Source: Zygnema cylindricum
Lineage: Eukaryota > Streptophyta > Zygnematophyceae > Zygnematales > Zygnemataceae
Assembly: GCA_037447655.1 (NCBI GenBank)
Contig: JBBHKE010000655.1
Span: 124,001-188,000, forward strand
Direction: 5' to 3'
DNA length: 64,000 nt
Position 1 is the first letter of the stretch. Each line of letters starts with the position of its first letter. This document shows positions 11,301-22,679 of this stretch, one piece after another. Below the pieces are notes generated by a model. It saw only the letters and a list, made by a program, of their open reading frames with translations, did no database searches and had not been told where the DNA came from. The position numbers and the translations under genes are program-made.

Positions 11301-12745
11301 TTTGGCTCTTCCCTGAGATTTCAAATTTCCTACTTTGTGTTGGTGAGTTTTTCTTTATCTTGTTTATTTTTTCCAAAAAGTTTGCTATCTTTGTTTCTTT
11401 TATTTTTCCAAAAAGTTCGCAAACATTTGTCCTTTTTTTCCGAAGGAATTTGCAGAGCTTACCTTCACCGCAGAAGCAATTTCGGTGATGTCGTCTCCAA
11501 TGTACTCTTTTCCAGTTCCCTTAAAGGGAATTTTTGTACTCACAATACTCACAAAAACACCTATTTTGTCCGTAGATTGGTTGATTTTATACATACTCCA
11601 ACTGTTTCTCACATAACCAAAAAAAAAAAAAAACGGATACTTTTCTTAAAGGTTTTCAAAATCTGTTTCAAAATCGGTTTCATAAACAAAAACATTTAAT
11701 TCACAAAAGTTGATGTTTTAGCAAATTGGAAGTTTTTACCTTTAAATTAGTTGAAGATTTTGTTTTCTTTCCAAAGATTCAATGGAAAACAAAGCAACAA
11801 AAAAAGAAGAAAAAGGTGACTGTCACATTCGAGCTTTACCTGTAGAGGAAAAAGGAATCTTTGATCAAAAGTGAAATAATAACATAGATACAAAACAAGG
11901 CATGGTTTTATATTGTAAACTGCCATTTTTTCTCTTTTCACAAATAAAATCCAAGATAAGAAGCTGTTTTTGCCAACATTAGTAGGAATTTACAATTAAT
12001 ACACAAACAAAAAAACCTATTACGAAATGTGTCAGTCCATATTAAAACTACTCATTATTTTTACAGACGTACAAAATAAGTGTCAGATAAAGACGTCGGC
12101 AGGGGAAATTGAGTACGTCGCCACAGAAAAGCGCACTCAGATTTGATTCCTAGTCATAAAAACAAGGGAGAACCTGTTCTCACATGTTCAAGCGTCGAAT
12201 ATGTGAACACAGACTATCGTGGCTACAATATGGGAATGTGTATCCAAATTAGTGTTACGTGTATATATTAGCGCTAATTTTTGTTAGCGTTAGGCCCTTG
12301 AACCCAACATAGAGTTAACAACAATAATTGTTTGTTTAAACTAATTATTTCTTAACTCTAACAGCGATTCACGATGTACTTTCAACCCTTATTTTCAAAT
12401 TTTATCCGTACACAAAAAGTATACGAATTTTACGAAAAGTTCAAAAACTAGAAAAAAATAAAGCATTTTCGTAAAAAGTAAAAATCCTTATGAATGAAAC
12501 CTATATGCAAAAAAGTTACGAAAAAAAAAACAGTTGAAAAATAAGAAAGATAGCGGTAGAAAAAGTTAAAAAAAAAGGAATGAAAAGCTAAACAAAGAAG
12601 TTGAAAAAGGTTAAAGCCTGAAGATGAAAAAGGCAGTTGAAACCGTTTCTTACTTGATTCTTTTTGTAGCAGTTCGCGTAACAACATCTCCACCCGGTTC
12701 AAAAAGTAAAGGAATTCGATTTGCGAATCGAAAAACATTAATTCC
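8372..12745 (-). CDS. TOP6B: DNA topoisomerase VI subunit B, C-terminal five exons
   Basis: Exons in transcript order: 12745-12654, 11607-11463, 10651-10557, 9818-9644, 8530-8372; together 666 nt in one frame, ending in TGA at 8374-8372. The product is the ATPase subunit of the type IIB topoisomerase that plants keep for endoreduplication (known for Arabidopsis TOP6B). Seen here: the end of the transducer domain with NVFRFANRIPLLFEPG, then STKIPFKGTGKEYIGDD, a basic helix (CCSQLKSKLVRKQQ), KYIPNASKAIYEVL, and the tail HVEKVDSEMALEFATQAG. These are the conserved C-terminal blocks of the family. The N-terminal GHKL ATPase domain is not in the window; its exons should lie upstream, across the N gap at 12879. 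The first listed exon begins in phase 0 after an acceptor, so it is internal. Two exons have partial upstream duplicates (near 9951 and 12849). Confidence 0.9.
8586..8804. repeat. CT-rich low-complexity tract in a TOP6B intron
   Basis: About 220 bp of imperfect (CCCTCT)-type sequence, interrupted by poly-A at 8534-8550. It lies in the last TOP6B intron (8531-9643) and is purine-rich in the transcript. Open frames through it are low-complexity artefacts. Confidence 0.8.
8861..9020. repeat. Palindromic AT array, tttaaacatttagacg unit
   Basis: About a dozen degenerate units of tttaaacatttaga / cgtttaaatat in alternating orientation, so each unit can pair with its neighbours. In the same intron as the CT tract. 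Confidence 0.7.
9880..9962 (-). pseudogene. Duplicated acceptor and exon start of TOP6B (echo)
   Basis: Minus strand from 9951: an acceptor (tgctcag) then gtattttctgaacgattcaaa, reading YFLNDSKTTYEAL. This is a diverged copy of the real exon start at 9818 (YIPNASKAIYEVL), 133 bp away. The copy runs into low-complexity sequence and has lost frame with the real exon. Confidence 0.7.
10264..10500. repeat. (AGGAAT)n microsatellite, TOP6B intron
   Basis: Hexanucleotide ggaata is near perfect at about 10270-10380 and degenerates to ggaaat/ggaaac up to 10510. It stops about 50 bp short of the exon at 10557. Confidence 0.9.
10700..11190. repeat. Degenerate minisatellite, unit about 50-60 bp, TOP6B intron
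   Basis: Eight to nine diverged units, each with a core like actatgctaatccacagtaa followed by caatgttggtaaaattctc. It fills most of the intron 10652-11462. Confidence 0.75.
12140..12378. repeat. Right arm of the long-range inverted repeat
   Basis: Reverse complement partner of 4546-4700: ends ttaactctaacagcgattcacgatgta and contains gtcgaatatgtgaacacaga. It sits in the TOP6B intron between the exons at 11607 and 12654. Confidence 0.6.
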
Positions 12746-12799
12746 CTACTTGAAACAAAGAAAGGAAAAGAAAGAAAAAGAAAAGGAAGGAGAGAAGAC

Positions 12800-12849
12800 A
12801 AAATATGAAAAAAAAGGATACGACTTGCAAATCGAAAAACATTAGTATC
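12800..12849 (-). pseudogene. Echo of the TOP6B GINVFRFANRI exon start
   Basis: Minus strand from 12849: acceptor-like aacag, then gatactaatgtttttcgatttgc reading TNVFRFASRI. It is a partial copy of the exon start at 12745 (INVFRFANRI), 104 bp upstream in the gene. It lies 30 bp from the N gap. Confidence 0.7.
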
Positions 12850-12878
12850 CTGTTCTATGGACCAAGAAAGAAAGAAAG

Positions 12879-12888
12879 NNNNNNNNNN
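12879..12888. other. Assembly gap (10 N)
   Basis: Ten N bases interrupt the sequence. Ten is a common placeholder for a gap of unknown length. TOP6B (minus) and the VPS13-like gene (plus) both lose their 5' exons toward this point, so the true gap is probably kilobases. Confidence 0.95.
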
Positions 12889-13662
12889 CCGTAATTTTTT
12901 CCTAGTAACAAAGTCCTTAAACCTTCTAACACCGTAAATGTACAATGCAAATCGCCATAAAATAGTAGTTAGCATATAAAGGTTGTGGAGTCTTGAATGA
13001 TTTATTTATATGATTAGTCACGTTTGCGGAAGTCATTCTTAGTTCGATAAACTATTTTTATAGACACACTGTTTTTGGAGCTTTCAACTGTTTTACAATG
13101 CATTTAACTATTTCCTAGGGTGAATTTATTTGATTTGCATCAGCATTTTCATATTTAGAAATTAATTACTTACAAATTCGGTTCTAACAATGACATGTTG
13201 ATTAGGTGCTAAACTAACATTTATTTTGTCAACTTTCGAGGTTTTTGTCACACAGATATTTTTATCAAATAGCTTGATTCTTACTGAAGGCGTTTGCACT
13301 GATTAGTATATTTATTTAGTAAGTTCTGAGGTGTTGGAAATATACGATTGATGATAAAATACCGCTAAACGTAACATGTAAATGCCACAATCTTCCAAAT
13401 TCCTGAAACAATGATCCTTTTTTAATGCCTGAAGGCCAAACATGCATATGCCAATATTCTCCTCTTATATTTGTAAACTTGCCAGGGAGGAAAAATGTTC
13501 TTTTGCCTCTGTTTTTCCTTTTTAAGTAATGAAGATTTTCTTGTCACCTATCTAGCAGTTCAAGGTTTTATTTCATGAAAATTCTGCTCGTCTAGAATGA
13601 AACTGAGGTAATCGTACAAGTGACTATTGTAAAAATTGAAAAATGTGGGACGTGTGTCACAG

Positions 13663-16600
13663 GTAAACAATAATAGTGGACTTCAATTGCTTTGTCGTTT
13701 CAATGTGGAAGAAGCTCGCGAAGCTGGAATTGTGAATGCACGTTCTTCTGGACAATTTCTCATCAGGTTTAACACAAAACCCTACAAATTCCTTCTTCTT
13801 ATGATTAATAAGAATGTCCATTCGTGAATTGAGTTTACTTAGAGGCGTAGAAACGGGGTAAGGGCTATGGGCCCATTCAGTTAATTTCACAGTTTTCCCC
13901 TTGCAATTCGTATCTCCTAGTCTTTGGTTAATTACTATTGAACATCGGGTAACTTGCATGTCACTTAAAATTTTGACATGTCACAAGACATATCTAGAAG
14001 CTACAGAAATCTGGACGGAATTTTGAATTATATTCTATGGACAAACTGCCAACTACTATTTTTTGCACTTGCTGTACACGATTTTGAGTCTGGTCCTGCA
14101 TGTTGGGCGAAATTATGACTATGTGTAATTTTTAATTACAGACACAAAGCCTCTCGCCGAGACATGCAACCTTTAGAAAGCACATCAAATGCTGTTCTTT
14201 GTCTTAGAGGACCAACATCAGTTACTACGGCACCTTTACATGTTCCCTTAGGCGAACCAAGATCTACGGCTGTTCGTATTCGTCTTCTCAATGAGAGCGC
14301 ATCACTTGGTGAGTACCTTTTCAAAGGTTTTTTACGTTCTAATCTTCCTCACCCTCTCCTTCCCCTTCCCCCTCTCCCACTCCTTCCTCCTCACCCTCTC
14401 CCTCTCCCTCTCCCTTTCCACTATCGTTCTTCTCCTGAGCTGTAGGTTCCTTTGACTTTGCTTCACATGATACCTTCCTTACATTCTAGTTTAAGAATGT
14501 CAAGGAATGAATGAATGAGTGAATGTCAATGAATGTCAATGAATGGATGAATGGATGTCAATGATTGGATGAATGAATGTCAATGAATGGATGAATCAAT
14601 GTCAATGAATGAATGAATGAATGTCAGTGAATGGATGAATGAATGTCAATGAATGGATGAATGAATGTCAATGAATGGATGGATGAATGTCAATGAATGG
14701 ATGGATGAATGTCAATCAATAAATGAATGAATGTCAATCAATGGATGAATGAATGTCAGTGAATGGATGAATGAATGTCAATGAATGAATGTGAATGAAT
14801 GAATGAATGAATGTCAATGAATGTGTTCTTATTGTTCTAGTTATTTCATTCTAGTCATCATTATCAGACTTTTTATGGGAGTTATATAAACTAAGCACTC
14901 ATCCCTTTTTCTCTCTCTGGTGTTGTTGATCCATACAGGTGAGATTAAAGCAGGACCTAGTTGCATGATGGTTCTCGACATATCCAAACAAACATCGGTA
15001 TGTCTAACAATCGGCCTTTTTGTAATTTAATAAGAATCAAAGTTACAGTTATGTTTCCCTGTATTCTCAACTGGATTAATTAAAAACCTTTTCATATGTT
15101 CCCCGGATAGGATTTCTTCATGTTTCCCTTGAGCCTCTTTACATATTGCAGGAAGGAATGCGGTTGTCTGTTTCGCCCCTTCTTGTTTTGCGAAACAATA
15201 GTGGTCTGCCTCTGGAGCTTCGTTTACGACGACCAACAAAGGAACCCTCAGTGAAAGGGTCAGAGGAGAATCAAAGGATTTTCCTACCAGAAGGAGAAGT
15301 TTTTGATGATGCCATGGTTGCTTTCGAATCCATGGAGTTAAGTGGAGAAAGGAAAAGGATTGTAGCAGCTTTAGCAATCGGTTTGTTGCTCTACTACACT
15401 GTTCCCCTCCAGTAGTGTGGTTCAAATCATTCTTTTAACTTATCAATGGAATTTACATTGAATTTAGCTTGAAATATGAGCTTGTGTAGAATGCATGTGA
15501 CCTGAGAGAAAAGATTTGGAAGTGATAATAACGCGATGATGATTTTGTTAACACAACCAGCTCTAATGGTACTCCAATAGAATTAGTTCCTCGGATATGT
15601 CATCTTGTCGATGGGAGATGCTTGCCAACAATTTTATCATTACACATTTTTAACGTTTTTGATTCGGTTTTCACTAAGTATGAGTTGACAATGTATATAT
15701 AATCTGGCCACATTTTTCTGCACCTTAGAATTAAGCAACAACTAATAGCCAGATTGTTGGAAGTTTAGGCTTCGATAAGTTATCTTCTGTTTAGAAATCT
15801 AGCTGTGATTTAGAATGTCGAAATCTAGAAATTATCGCTTGACAATTTTTTGTAACCGTTCATGATGTGAACCTTTAAAAACCCAGTTGAAATACATATG
15901 TTTCATGTTTCACCTGCCTTTCTGGCTTAGCACATCGTCGTCGATGATGTATGTCAGGATTTTTACGTTCTGTTCCCATTTTTGTAGGAAATTATCTTCT
16001 TTCTATCCGTCCCGGGGATAACAAAACAGACGACACCGATTTTCTTCTCTCTCCCATTCTCAGCTGGTCTGAAGACATTTCTGGAGCTCGACCAGTTCGT
16101 GTTGCTGGGTGGATGGAACACTTGCAACGAAATCTTTGGAAAACAATGGGAGAAGTTCTTGGTCATAACTTTGAGTCTTCCTTTTGCTCTCTCTTTTGTA
16201 AATTGGAACAACCACAGTCAACGGAAACATCAAAAAATCAAAGCCTCGAAAGTGAGACTAACGAGGCATCGACGTCGACTAGTCTCACCGAGTCTAAGAA
16301 ATCCGAAAATACTGTAGAAAACAGAACTGACCAAAAAATGGAGAATTCTCCAAGGTCTGAAATTGAAAATGTAAGTAGTATTGATGGATTACATTTCCTT
16401 GTCCGTTGTACACGACGAGAGGTTCCCATCAGTGCAGTTGACAAAGAAGGACGTGTCAAGTACCATAAGGGAGAAAACGAGAGAGAAGGAAGTGCAAGGA
16501 CATCAAAAGCAGCAGTTTCAATAGCACAAAGAGAGCTCGTATTTCTTCCTACGATGCGCCTCTGGAATTTGCTTCCTTCTCCAATGTTTGTAGCTTTGGG

Positions 16601-17814
16601 ATCTAAGCCGGATGAGACGTTCCATTCTCTTTCAACAGAAGGTAAGGAAAAATACACATATTTGTGTTTTTGGGCAATACATTATCAAGAGCGAAATTTA
16701 TGTATCAAGTGCCCACTTTCAAATAAGGTCCTAATATTCTTTAGAAGTTGTGGTCATTCCGCAACTAATGCCTTGATTGTTGTTTTATTCACTCATAGGC
16801 AGACTGCAGAAAGTGAAATATCTTTTTCAATTTCAAATTAAGCAGTCTATATATGTCTCTTACCAGAAGGGCAAAAAAACAAACTGCTCTTTTCAGGAAG
16901 GTTTTGAACTGTGTTTTGAGATCTGAAATTTATAATGGGAGGGTTGACAGAATGGAATTCCCGGGCAAAATTGGGAGCGACATTTGGTTTAGTACCAGAG
17001 GGTGGTAAAGCAACATGTATGCATGCGGACCCATCTTTATCGTTTCTTTTTTTTCACGACCCTTTTCATAAATCCACAAGCAATCCTGTCTGCCTTGAAG
17101 CTGACAGTAAGAAGGGAGGTGGAGGGAGTGAGACATTGCCTTTTGTCAAAGGTGGACCTATTAGAGAATCCACAGTATTTTTTTCCAAAAACAACTTAGT
17201 ACTTCAACTTCTAGCAACACGTGGAGATGATGGTGTGCTACTGGTGAGTTGTTTTGTCGTTTACACTTTTCTAAAGCTTATTTTCTTCATGTTGATATTG
17301 TAATCAAAAGTACAGATGGGACGTTGAGGAACATTATTAGAGAGGATTGCACTAATTTGGTTCTTCATTTTTCAAAATGGAGGGCATAATACTGGCATTA
17401 ACACTTATTCGTCTACAACGATTAACCTTATACAAGTATTTTTCATCCCAAATGCTCATGAATAGTCATAACTCCTATATGTTAAGGACAATGCTACCGT
17501 CCTGTTTCATAAGTTAACTGTATACAAAGGGGCGCTTTTTTTGACATATTCCTTCCTACCATTTTAATGTCAATTGAATAACGTATTCTGAAAGCTTCTC
17601 CCTGACAACTATGAACACAAAAACGTTTTTTTTGGGATGTTTGGTGACTTTAACTTATTTTTTCCGATGGGAGTAAGGTTTTCTTATATCTGCGACTTAT
17701 GTTTGATTGAGGGCCATGGGCTCAGGTTACAATACATTCTAAGTATGAAATACACAACCAGACTACTGAATGTCTTCTGTATTCAAGAGGAGTCCTTCAC
17801 CAACAAACTGGAAG
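13663..17814 (+). CDS. VPS13-like lipid-transfer protein, internal seven exons
   Basis: Exons 13663-13766, 14142-14308, 14939-14997, 15152-15380, 15988-16641, 16921-17243, 17726-17814 (1625 nt) join without a frame break. The translation has the repeating beta-rich signatures of the VAB/SHR-BD part of VPS13 proteins: NNNSGLQLLCRF, LVLRNNSGLPLELRLRRP, FLPTMRLWNLLPSPMFVAL and VTIHSKYEIHNQTTECLLY, each of the 'hydrophobic block then N-x-(S/T/L)' type. In plants the family includes SHRUBBY; in general VPS13 moves lipid at membrane contact sites. The exon 15988-16641 carries a Ser/Thr/Glu-rich disordered insert (about residues 90-135 of that exon). VPS13 proteins exceed 3000 residues, so both ends are missing: upstream toward the N gap, downstream before the microsatellite/copia block. 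A possible next exon at 17881-17930 (reading ARNIPLELGKRF) does not fit the phase of 17814. Function is inferred from family only. Confidence 0.82.
14340..14430. repeat. CT-rich tract in a VPS13-like intron
   Basis: cctcaccctctccttccc-type sequence directly after the donor of the exon ending 14308. Confidence 0.8.
14500..14825. repeat. Minisatellite (gaatgaatgtcaat), VPS13-like intron
   Basis: About 20 tandem units mixing gaatgaatgtcaat with gaatggatg, unit 10-24 bp. It fills the intron 14309-14938. Confidence 0.9.
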
Positions 17815-18238
17815 GTGCAAATATGTCACATTTTTTATTTCCTGATGTTCTTTTTTAATGGTTTTATGACTTTTTTCTGCTGGAAAGGATCTCAGGCTCG
17901 TAATATTCCCTTGGAACTTGGTAAAAGGTTTTACAGAGTTGATGTTATTTTTTTCTGGTCTTACTGATAAATTAGTTTTTTTTTTTTTTTTCGAACGTCC
18001 CTTCGTGGCCTAACCCACTTTACGTGAAGTCTAGCTTCTCTCTGCTCTCCCACTCCCTCTCCCTCTGCCTCTGCCTCTCCCTCTAGGTGGGAACAAAGTG
18101 GTACAGTTTTCTTTGAGGTTTTTTCATTGCAAAAATGATCGTGTCATTTTTTATTTGTGCTTTTTGCTTATTTTGTTGTTGCTGACTGGACCGAGTATAT
18201 ATAAATAAACATAAGCATGTTAAGCTCGTTCATAACAG

Positions 18239-18520
<282 letters not shown>

Positions 18521-18943
18521 ATTAGAGTAGAAGTCATGGCAACAGAAATAGAGTGGAAAGTAGAAGGTAGCCTGAAAATATAAGTCTTTTAAATTGATTA
18601 ATAATAAGAAGACAAAACAGACTTTAAGTAGGAAAGGGAAAATACTCTGAGAGTAACCTCTCAGAGACTGAAGGAACTTTCCTAACCTGAAGAGTCACTT
18701 GACCCTTCACTCAAAAGTATCCGGTCAAGATTTATAAACATATCTTTGACCGGATTCAATTCTGACAGTACTTGAAGTACGCAGGTAAAACAGATCTGAC
18801 AGGATACAAAAACAGATCTGACTGACAGGCTGGCAGACTGAATTACCGAAATCCTAGATCCTAGAATTCTAGATTCCGGTATTCTAAAGTACTACTAGTT
18901 GTCTGAATACAGAATACTTCTAGCAAAGCCTGAACATCTAACA
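18521..18943 (-). repeat. copia 3' LTR
   Basis: 423 bp, preceded on the minus strand by the polypurine tract at 18944-18958. Its outer end touches the CCCT microsatellite. Confidence 0.95.
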
Positions 18944-18956
18944 CTCCCTTTCTTTG

Positions 18957-20282
18957 CTAGAAGTTAAGACCGGCTGAAGTTCGATGAAGTTCGAACTGAG
19001 GTCGATGAAGGCCCTTGGTGAGAAAATCTGCCAATTGGAGTGAAGTCTGGCAGTACTGGAAGGTGAGAGTGCCAGCTGCAATGGCCTCCCTTGTAAAATG
19101 GTACTGTATGTCGATATGCTTTGTTCGTCGGTGGTGCACTGGATTGCTCATAAGAGCAAGGGCTCCTTGAGAGTCACAAAAAATTGTAGTCGGGGAAGAT
19201 GGAGGAAACTGAAGATTGGAGAGGAGGGATCGAAGCCATATGGCTTCTTTGGCAGCGTGAGTCGCTGCCATGTACTCCGCCTCTGTGGAAGACAGAGCGA
19301 CTGTCGGCTGCTTCTTGGATGCCCAGGAGACAAGAGCTCCTCCGAGAGAGAAGCATACGCCGGAGGTGGATCGGCGAGTGTCCAGATCTCCCCCCCAGTC
19401 CGCATCACAAAAGCCAACAAGGACAGGAGAGGATGCGCCAGAGAAGGTGAGTCGGAGAGTACTTGTGCCTTTGAGGTAGCGGAGTACGCGCTTTGCAGCG
19501 AGGAGGTGCTCAGGTGAGGGGTTAGAGAGAAACTGACTGAGCTGGCCAACTGCAACCGCAATGTCTGGCCGAGTGCCAGTCATTGCATACATGAGGGAGC
19601 CTACCATGGATCTATATAGGTCAAGTATATCTCCATGGACAGGCCCACTGGAGTTGCTAGAGAGCTTGGTATTAGCATCCAAGGGGGTAGAGACGGGTGT
19701 GCAGTTAGTCATGGAAAACCTGTCTAAAATTTCAGCAATGAATTTTTCTTGAGAGAGGTAGAGGGTTTTGGCTGCCCTATCACGACTTACTAGGATGCCA
19801 AGGCAAAATTCTAACTCCCCTAAATCTGTCATAGAAAAATGAGAGTTGAGCATGTGTTTGACCAAAAGAATTTGAGTGAGGGAAGGACTAGAGAGAAGTA
19901 GATCATCAACATAGATTGTGATGATGATAAGGGTCTCAGATTTACCTCGGATGAATATGCTGAAATCTGCAGCCAATTTGAGGAATCCTTCGCTTAAGAG
20001 AATGGACTCCAAGAGCTGGCTCCACACGCGCGGAGCTTGCTTTAGGCCGTATAGAGACTTAAAGAGGCGGCAGACGAGGTGCTCCGTGCCTGGAGAAATG
20101 TATCCTACCGGTTGCCGAATGAAGATTTCCTCTTGGAGGTCACCGTAAAGGAAGGCAGTCTGGACATCCATCTGATGGACGTGCCAGTCATTGGAGGCGG
20201 CAAGGGAGAGGAGGATGCGGATAGAGGCAAATTTTGCGACGGGAGCATATGTCTCGGTAAAATCTAGGCCCTCTTTTTGCAA
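18957..20282 (-). pseudogene. pol: copia reverse transcriptase and RNase H segment
   Basis: A 441-residue open frame. Reverse transcriptase motifs: TETYAPVAKFASIR at the start, MDVQTAFLYGDL, KSLYGLKQAPR, and the catalytic YVDD. RNase H follows with the DADWGGD, SSTEAEY and DSQGAL motifs, ending near TKGLHR before the polypurine tract. This part is intact, but its upstream connection is broken by the tandem duplication at 20350-20441. Confidence 0.95.
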
Positions 20283-20340
20283 AAATCCCTTTGCGACAAA
20301 GCGAGCTTTGAAGCGGTCAAGGGAGCCATCTGCCTTTGTT

Positions 20341-21725
20341 TTAATGCGAAATACCCACTTTGAGCCTATGGCTTTGCGGCCTGGGGGGAGAGTTAAATAC
20401 CCACTTTGAGCCTATGGCTTTGCGGCCTGGGGGGAGAGTAGTAAGTTTCCAGGTGCCATTTTGTTTTAAGGAGGAAATTTCGGCATCTGTGGCGGCCTTC
20501 CAGGCTGCGGCATTGGGACCAGCCATGGCGGCCGAGAAGGATAGGGGAACGTCAGAGGTGGCAATGTGGGCAACTCCATGAATAATGGGAGCTGTCCGTG
20601 CTTCGATGCGTGCACTTCTGCGGACAGTTGGTGGCTGGGTTGGGGAAGTGATAGATTGAATGATATAGGGAGGAGCAGATGGTAAAATGGGAGAGAGAGA
20701 GTACGGGTCAGAGACTGTTCTGGCAAGAGGAAGTGAGCCAGAGGAGGGGGCTGGTGTAGAGATAGTGCGGTTGAGAAAAGACGGAGAGGGAAGTGGGGGC
20801 ATAGAGGGTAAAGGAGATGGTTGTGGAGGAAGGAGAGGAGAAAGAAGAGAAGTAGTTGGAGTTGGAGAAGGAGAGATGGGAAGAGGAGACAAAGGAGGGG
20901 GAGGAGGGTTAGAGGAGATTAGTTTACGGACAAGCGGTTTTTCATCAAAGGTGACATCACGGCTCAAAATGACTTTTCGTTCGTTATGGAGCCAAATTCG
21001 GTAAGCTTTGGATTCGGTGGCATAGCCGACCAAATATCCGGATTTGGCACGACTGCTCCATTTGTGGTGAGGAGTAAGGTCTTTCGCCCAAGCAATGCTG
21101 CCGAATATACGTAAATGGGAAACGTCCGGTTTTTGGCCGGTCCAAGCCTCGTGAGGAGTGAGGTTCGGAAGAGCCTGGGTAGGGCATAAATTCCGTAAGT
21201 AGTTTGCTGTAGTGACTGCTTCGCCCCAGAACATAGGTGAAAGGAGGGCGAAGTGTAACATGGATCGTCCCATGTTGACGACAGTACGGTTATAGCGCTC
21301 AGAGACTCCATTCTGTTGGGGAGTATGAGGGGTAGTAGTTTGATGTACGATTCCATGAAGCGAGAGAAAGGAGGTAAACTCTTTGGAGCAAAATTCTCCA
21401 CCGTTGTCAGTTCTGAGAATTTAATGTTGGCCTGATTAGGGGATCGGCCAGGAGAAATAGTTTGACCAACGTGAGTTGCAGTGAGGACGGCGTTATTGCC
21501 AAGTAGGATTAGCATTGCATAACTAAGTGGGGAGATGGAAATGAACCAATCACAACGTGAAGATAGATGGTGGGAAGCACCGGAATAAACTATCCAGGTG
21601 TCATCAGGTACAGTTGGTGAAAGGACACAATCAGGGGAGGTTGAAACTGTCGTCAACGCGAATCCAAAATCGGATTGTGTAAGTGTGGTCGAAAGGTTCA
21701 CATCGACTGTTGGAGGAAAAGGCAA
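20341..21725 (-). pseudogene. pol: copia protease and integrase remnants
   Basis: Protease: WIVYSGASHH at about 21602-21573, where the family has D-S-G; the catalytic Asp codon is now Tyr. About 200 bp further the sequence is already in the late integrase core, so the pre-integrase zinc finger and first core acidic residue are missing (about 250 residues by comparison with the family). The integrase C-terminal part (frame starting 21273, e.g. MLHFALLSPMFWGEAV, GYLVGYATESKAYRIW) is in a different frame from the protease. A Pro/Ser-rich linker follows. Confidence 0.9.
20350..20441. repeat. 46-bp tandem duplication inside copia pol
   Basis: Copies begin at 20350 and 20396 (aatacccactttgagcctat). 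The period 46 is not divisible by three, so it shifts the frame between the integrase-linker part and reverse transcriptase. Confidence 0.95.
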
Positions 21726-21767
21726 AGATTGATGGCAAAGGGCGTAAAGCGGATATGATTGGATGTA

Positions 21768-22679
21768 TCAGGGATGATGTGAGGTGGGTTGATCTGGTGG
21801 AGGAGTGGCGTAATGGCACGGTTGGGCAACAGAGTTGTTGTGAGAAATTTGATCAACCGGAATAGTGGCTTCAGCGGAGGAGTCTTGGCCTTGATATGGT
21901 CCACGACCTCCTAGATGACATCGCCCACCTGTACGGCCTAGTCCTCCTTGACGATCATTTTTTTGTTTGAGAGCCGGACAGAAATCAATCGTGTGATCAG
22001 TCGCTCGACAATAACGACAGGTGGTTGAGGAGGGTTTTGGTGGTTTGGGATAAGTGGAAATCGTTGCCAAAGCAACGATTGGCGTGTTTTGAAATGATTG
22101 CTTCATCTCCTCATGGACCAAGCAAGCCGTAAGAGTTGGAATGGTTAACACAATTGGGGAACTGTCAAGGGAGGAAATAAGGGACGAATAAGAGTCCGGC
22201 AGATCGCGAAGGATTGCCGAGATAAGATCATCGTCGCAGATCTTCGCATTAATACTCTTGAGCTGTTCTGACAGGGATTTCAGATGCTGAACATAGATCT
22301 GAATAGAATTGGTAGGCAGCTTTCGGTAGGAGTTAAGCTGCCGCTTGAGGAATAACTTATTAGACCAGGACTGATTTTTGTAAGCTGAGGTCAAAAGTGA
22401 CCATGCTTCGTGAGCCGAAGTGGCGTCGCGGATGATGTCAATCTGAGATGACTCGAGCGCGAGAACAAGCCGAGAGTGGGCTTTCTCATTTCGAGCGAGC
22501 CATTTGGTTTTTCCGGTAGTATCTGAAGGTTCGATCTCGATGCCACAAGTGATTGACCAGAGTTTTTCGCGGCGCAAAAGGTGCTCAATCTGATATTTCC
22601 ATCCGCAAAAATCTGAGCCATTAAATTTTGCAACGGTATTGGCATTGGACGGCCCATAACCTATTAGAGTAGAAGTCAT
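21768..22679 (-). pseudogene. gag: copia gag
   Basis: A 303-residue open frame. It has the copia gag helices (FNGSDFCGWKYQIEHLL, KLFLKRQLNSYRKL) and a CCHC zinc knuckle CRYCRATDHTIDFC (C-x2-C-x4-H-x4-C). The only upstream ATG in frame (22679-22677) lies inside the 5' LTR, about 16 bp from its inner edge. Listed as pseudogene because the element as a whole is dead; the gag frame itself is open. Confidence 0.9.

Noticed and set aside
14500-14825. Possible CRISPR-like array
   Set aside because: The units are contiguous and degenerate without unique spacers, and lie inside a eukaryotic intron.
17881-17930. Eighth exon of the VPS13-like gene
   Set aside because: The attractive reading ARNIPLELGKRF is out of phase with the donor at 17814; kept only as a note.
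20687-21004. Plus-strand frame of 105 codons rich in Gly/Glu
   Set aside because: Antisense of the Pro/Ser-rich linker of the copia polyprotein.
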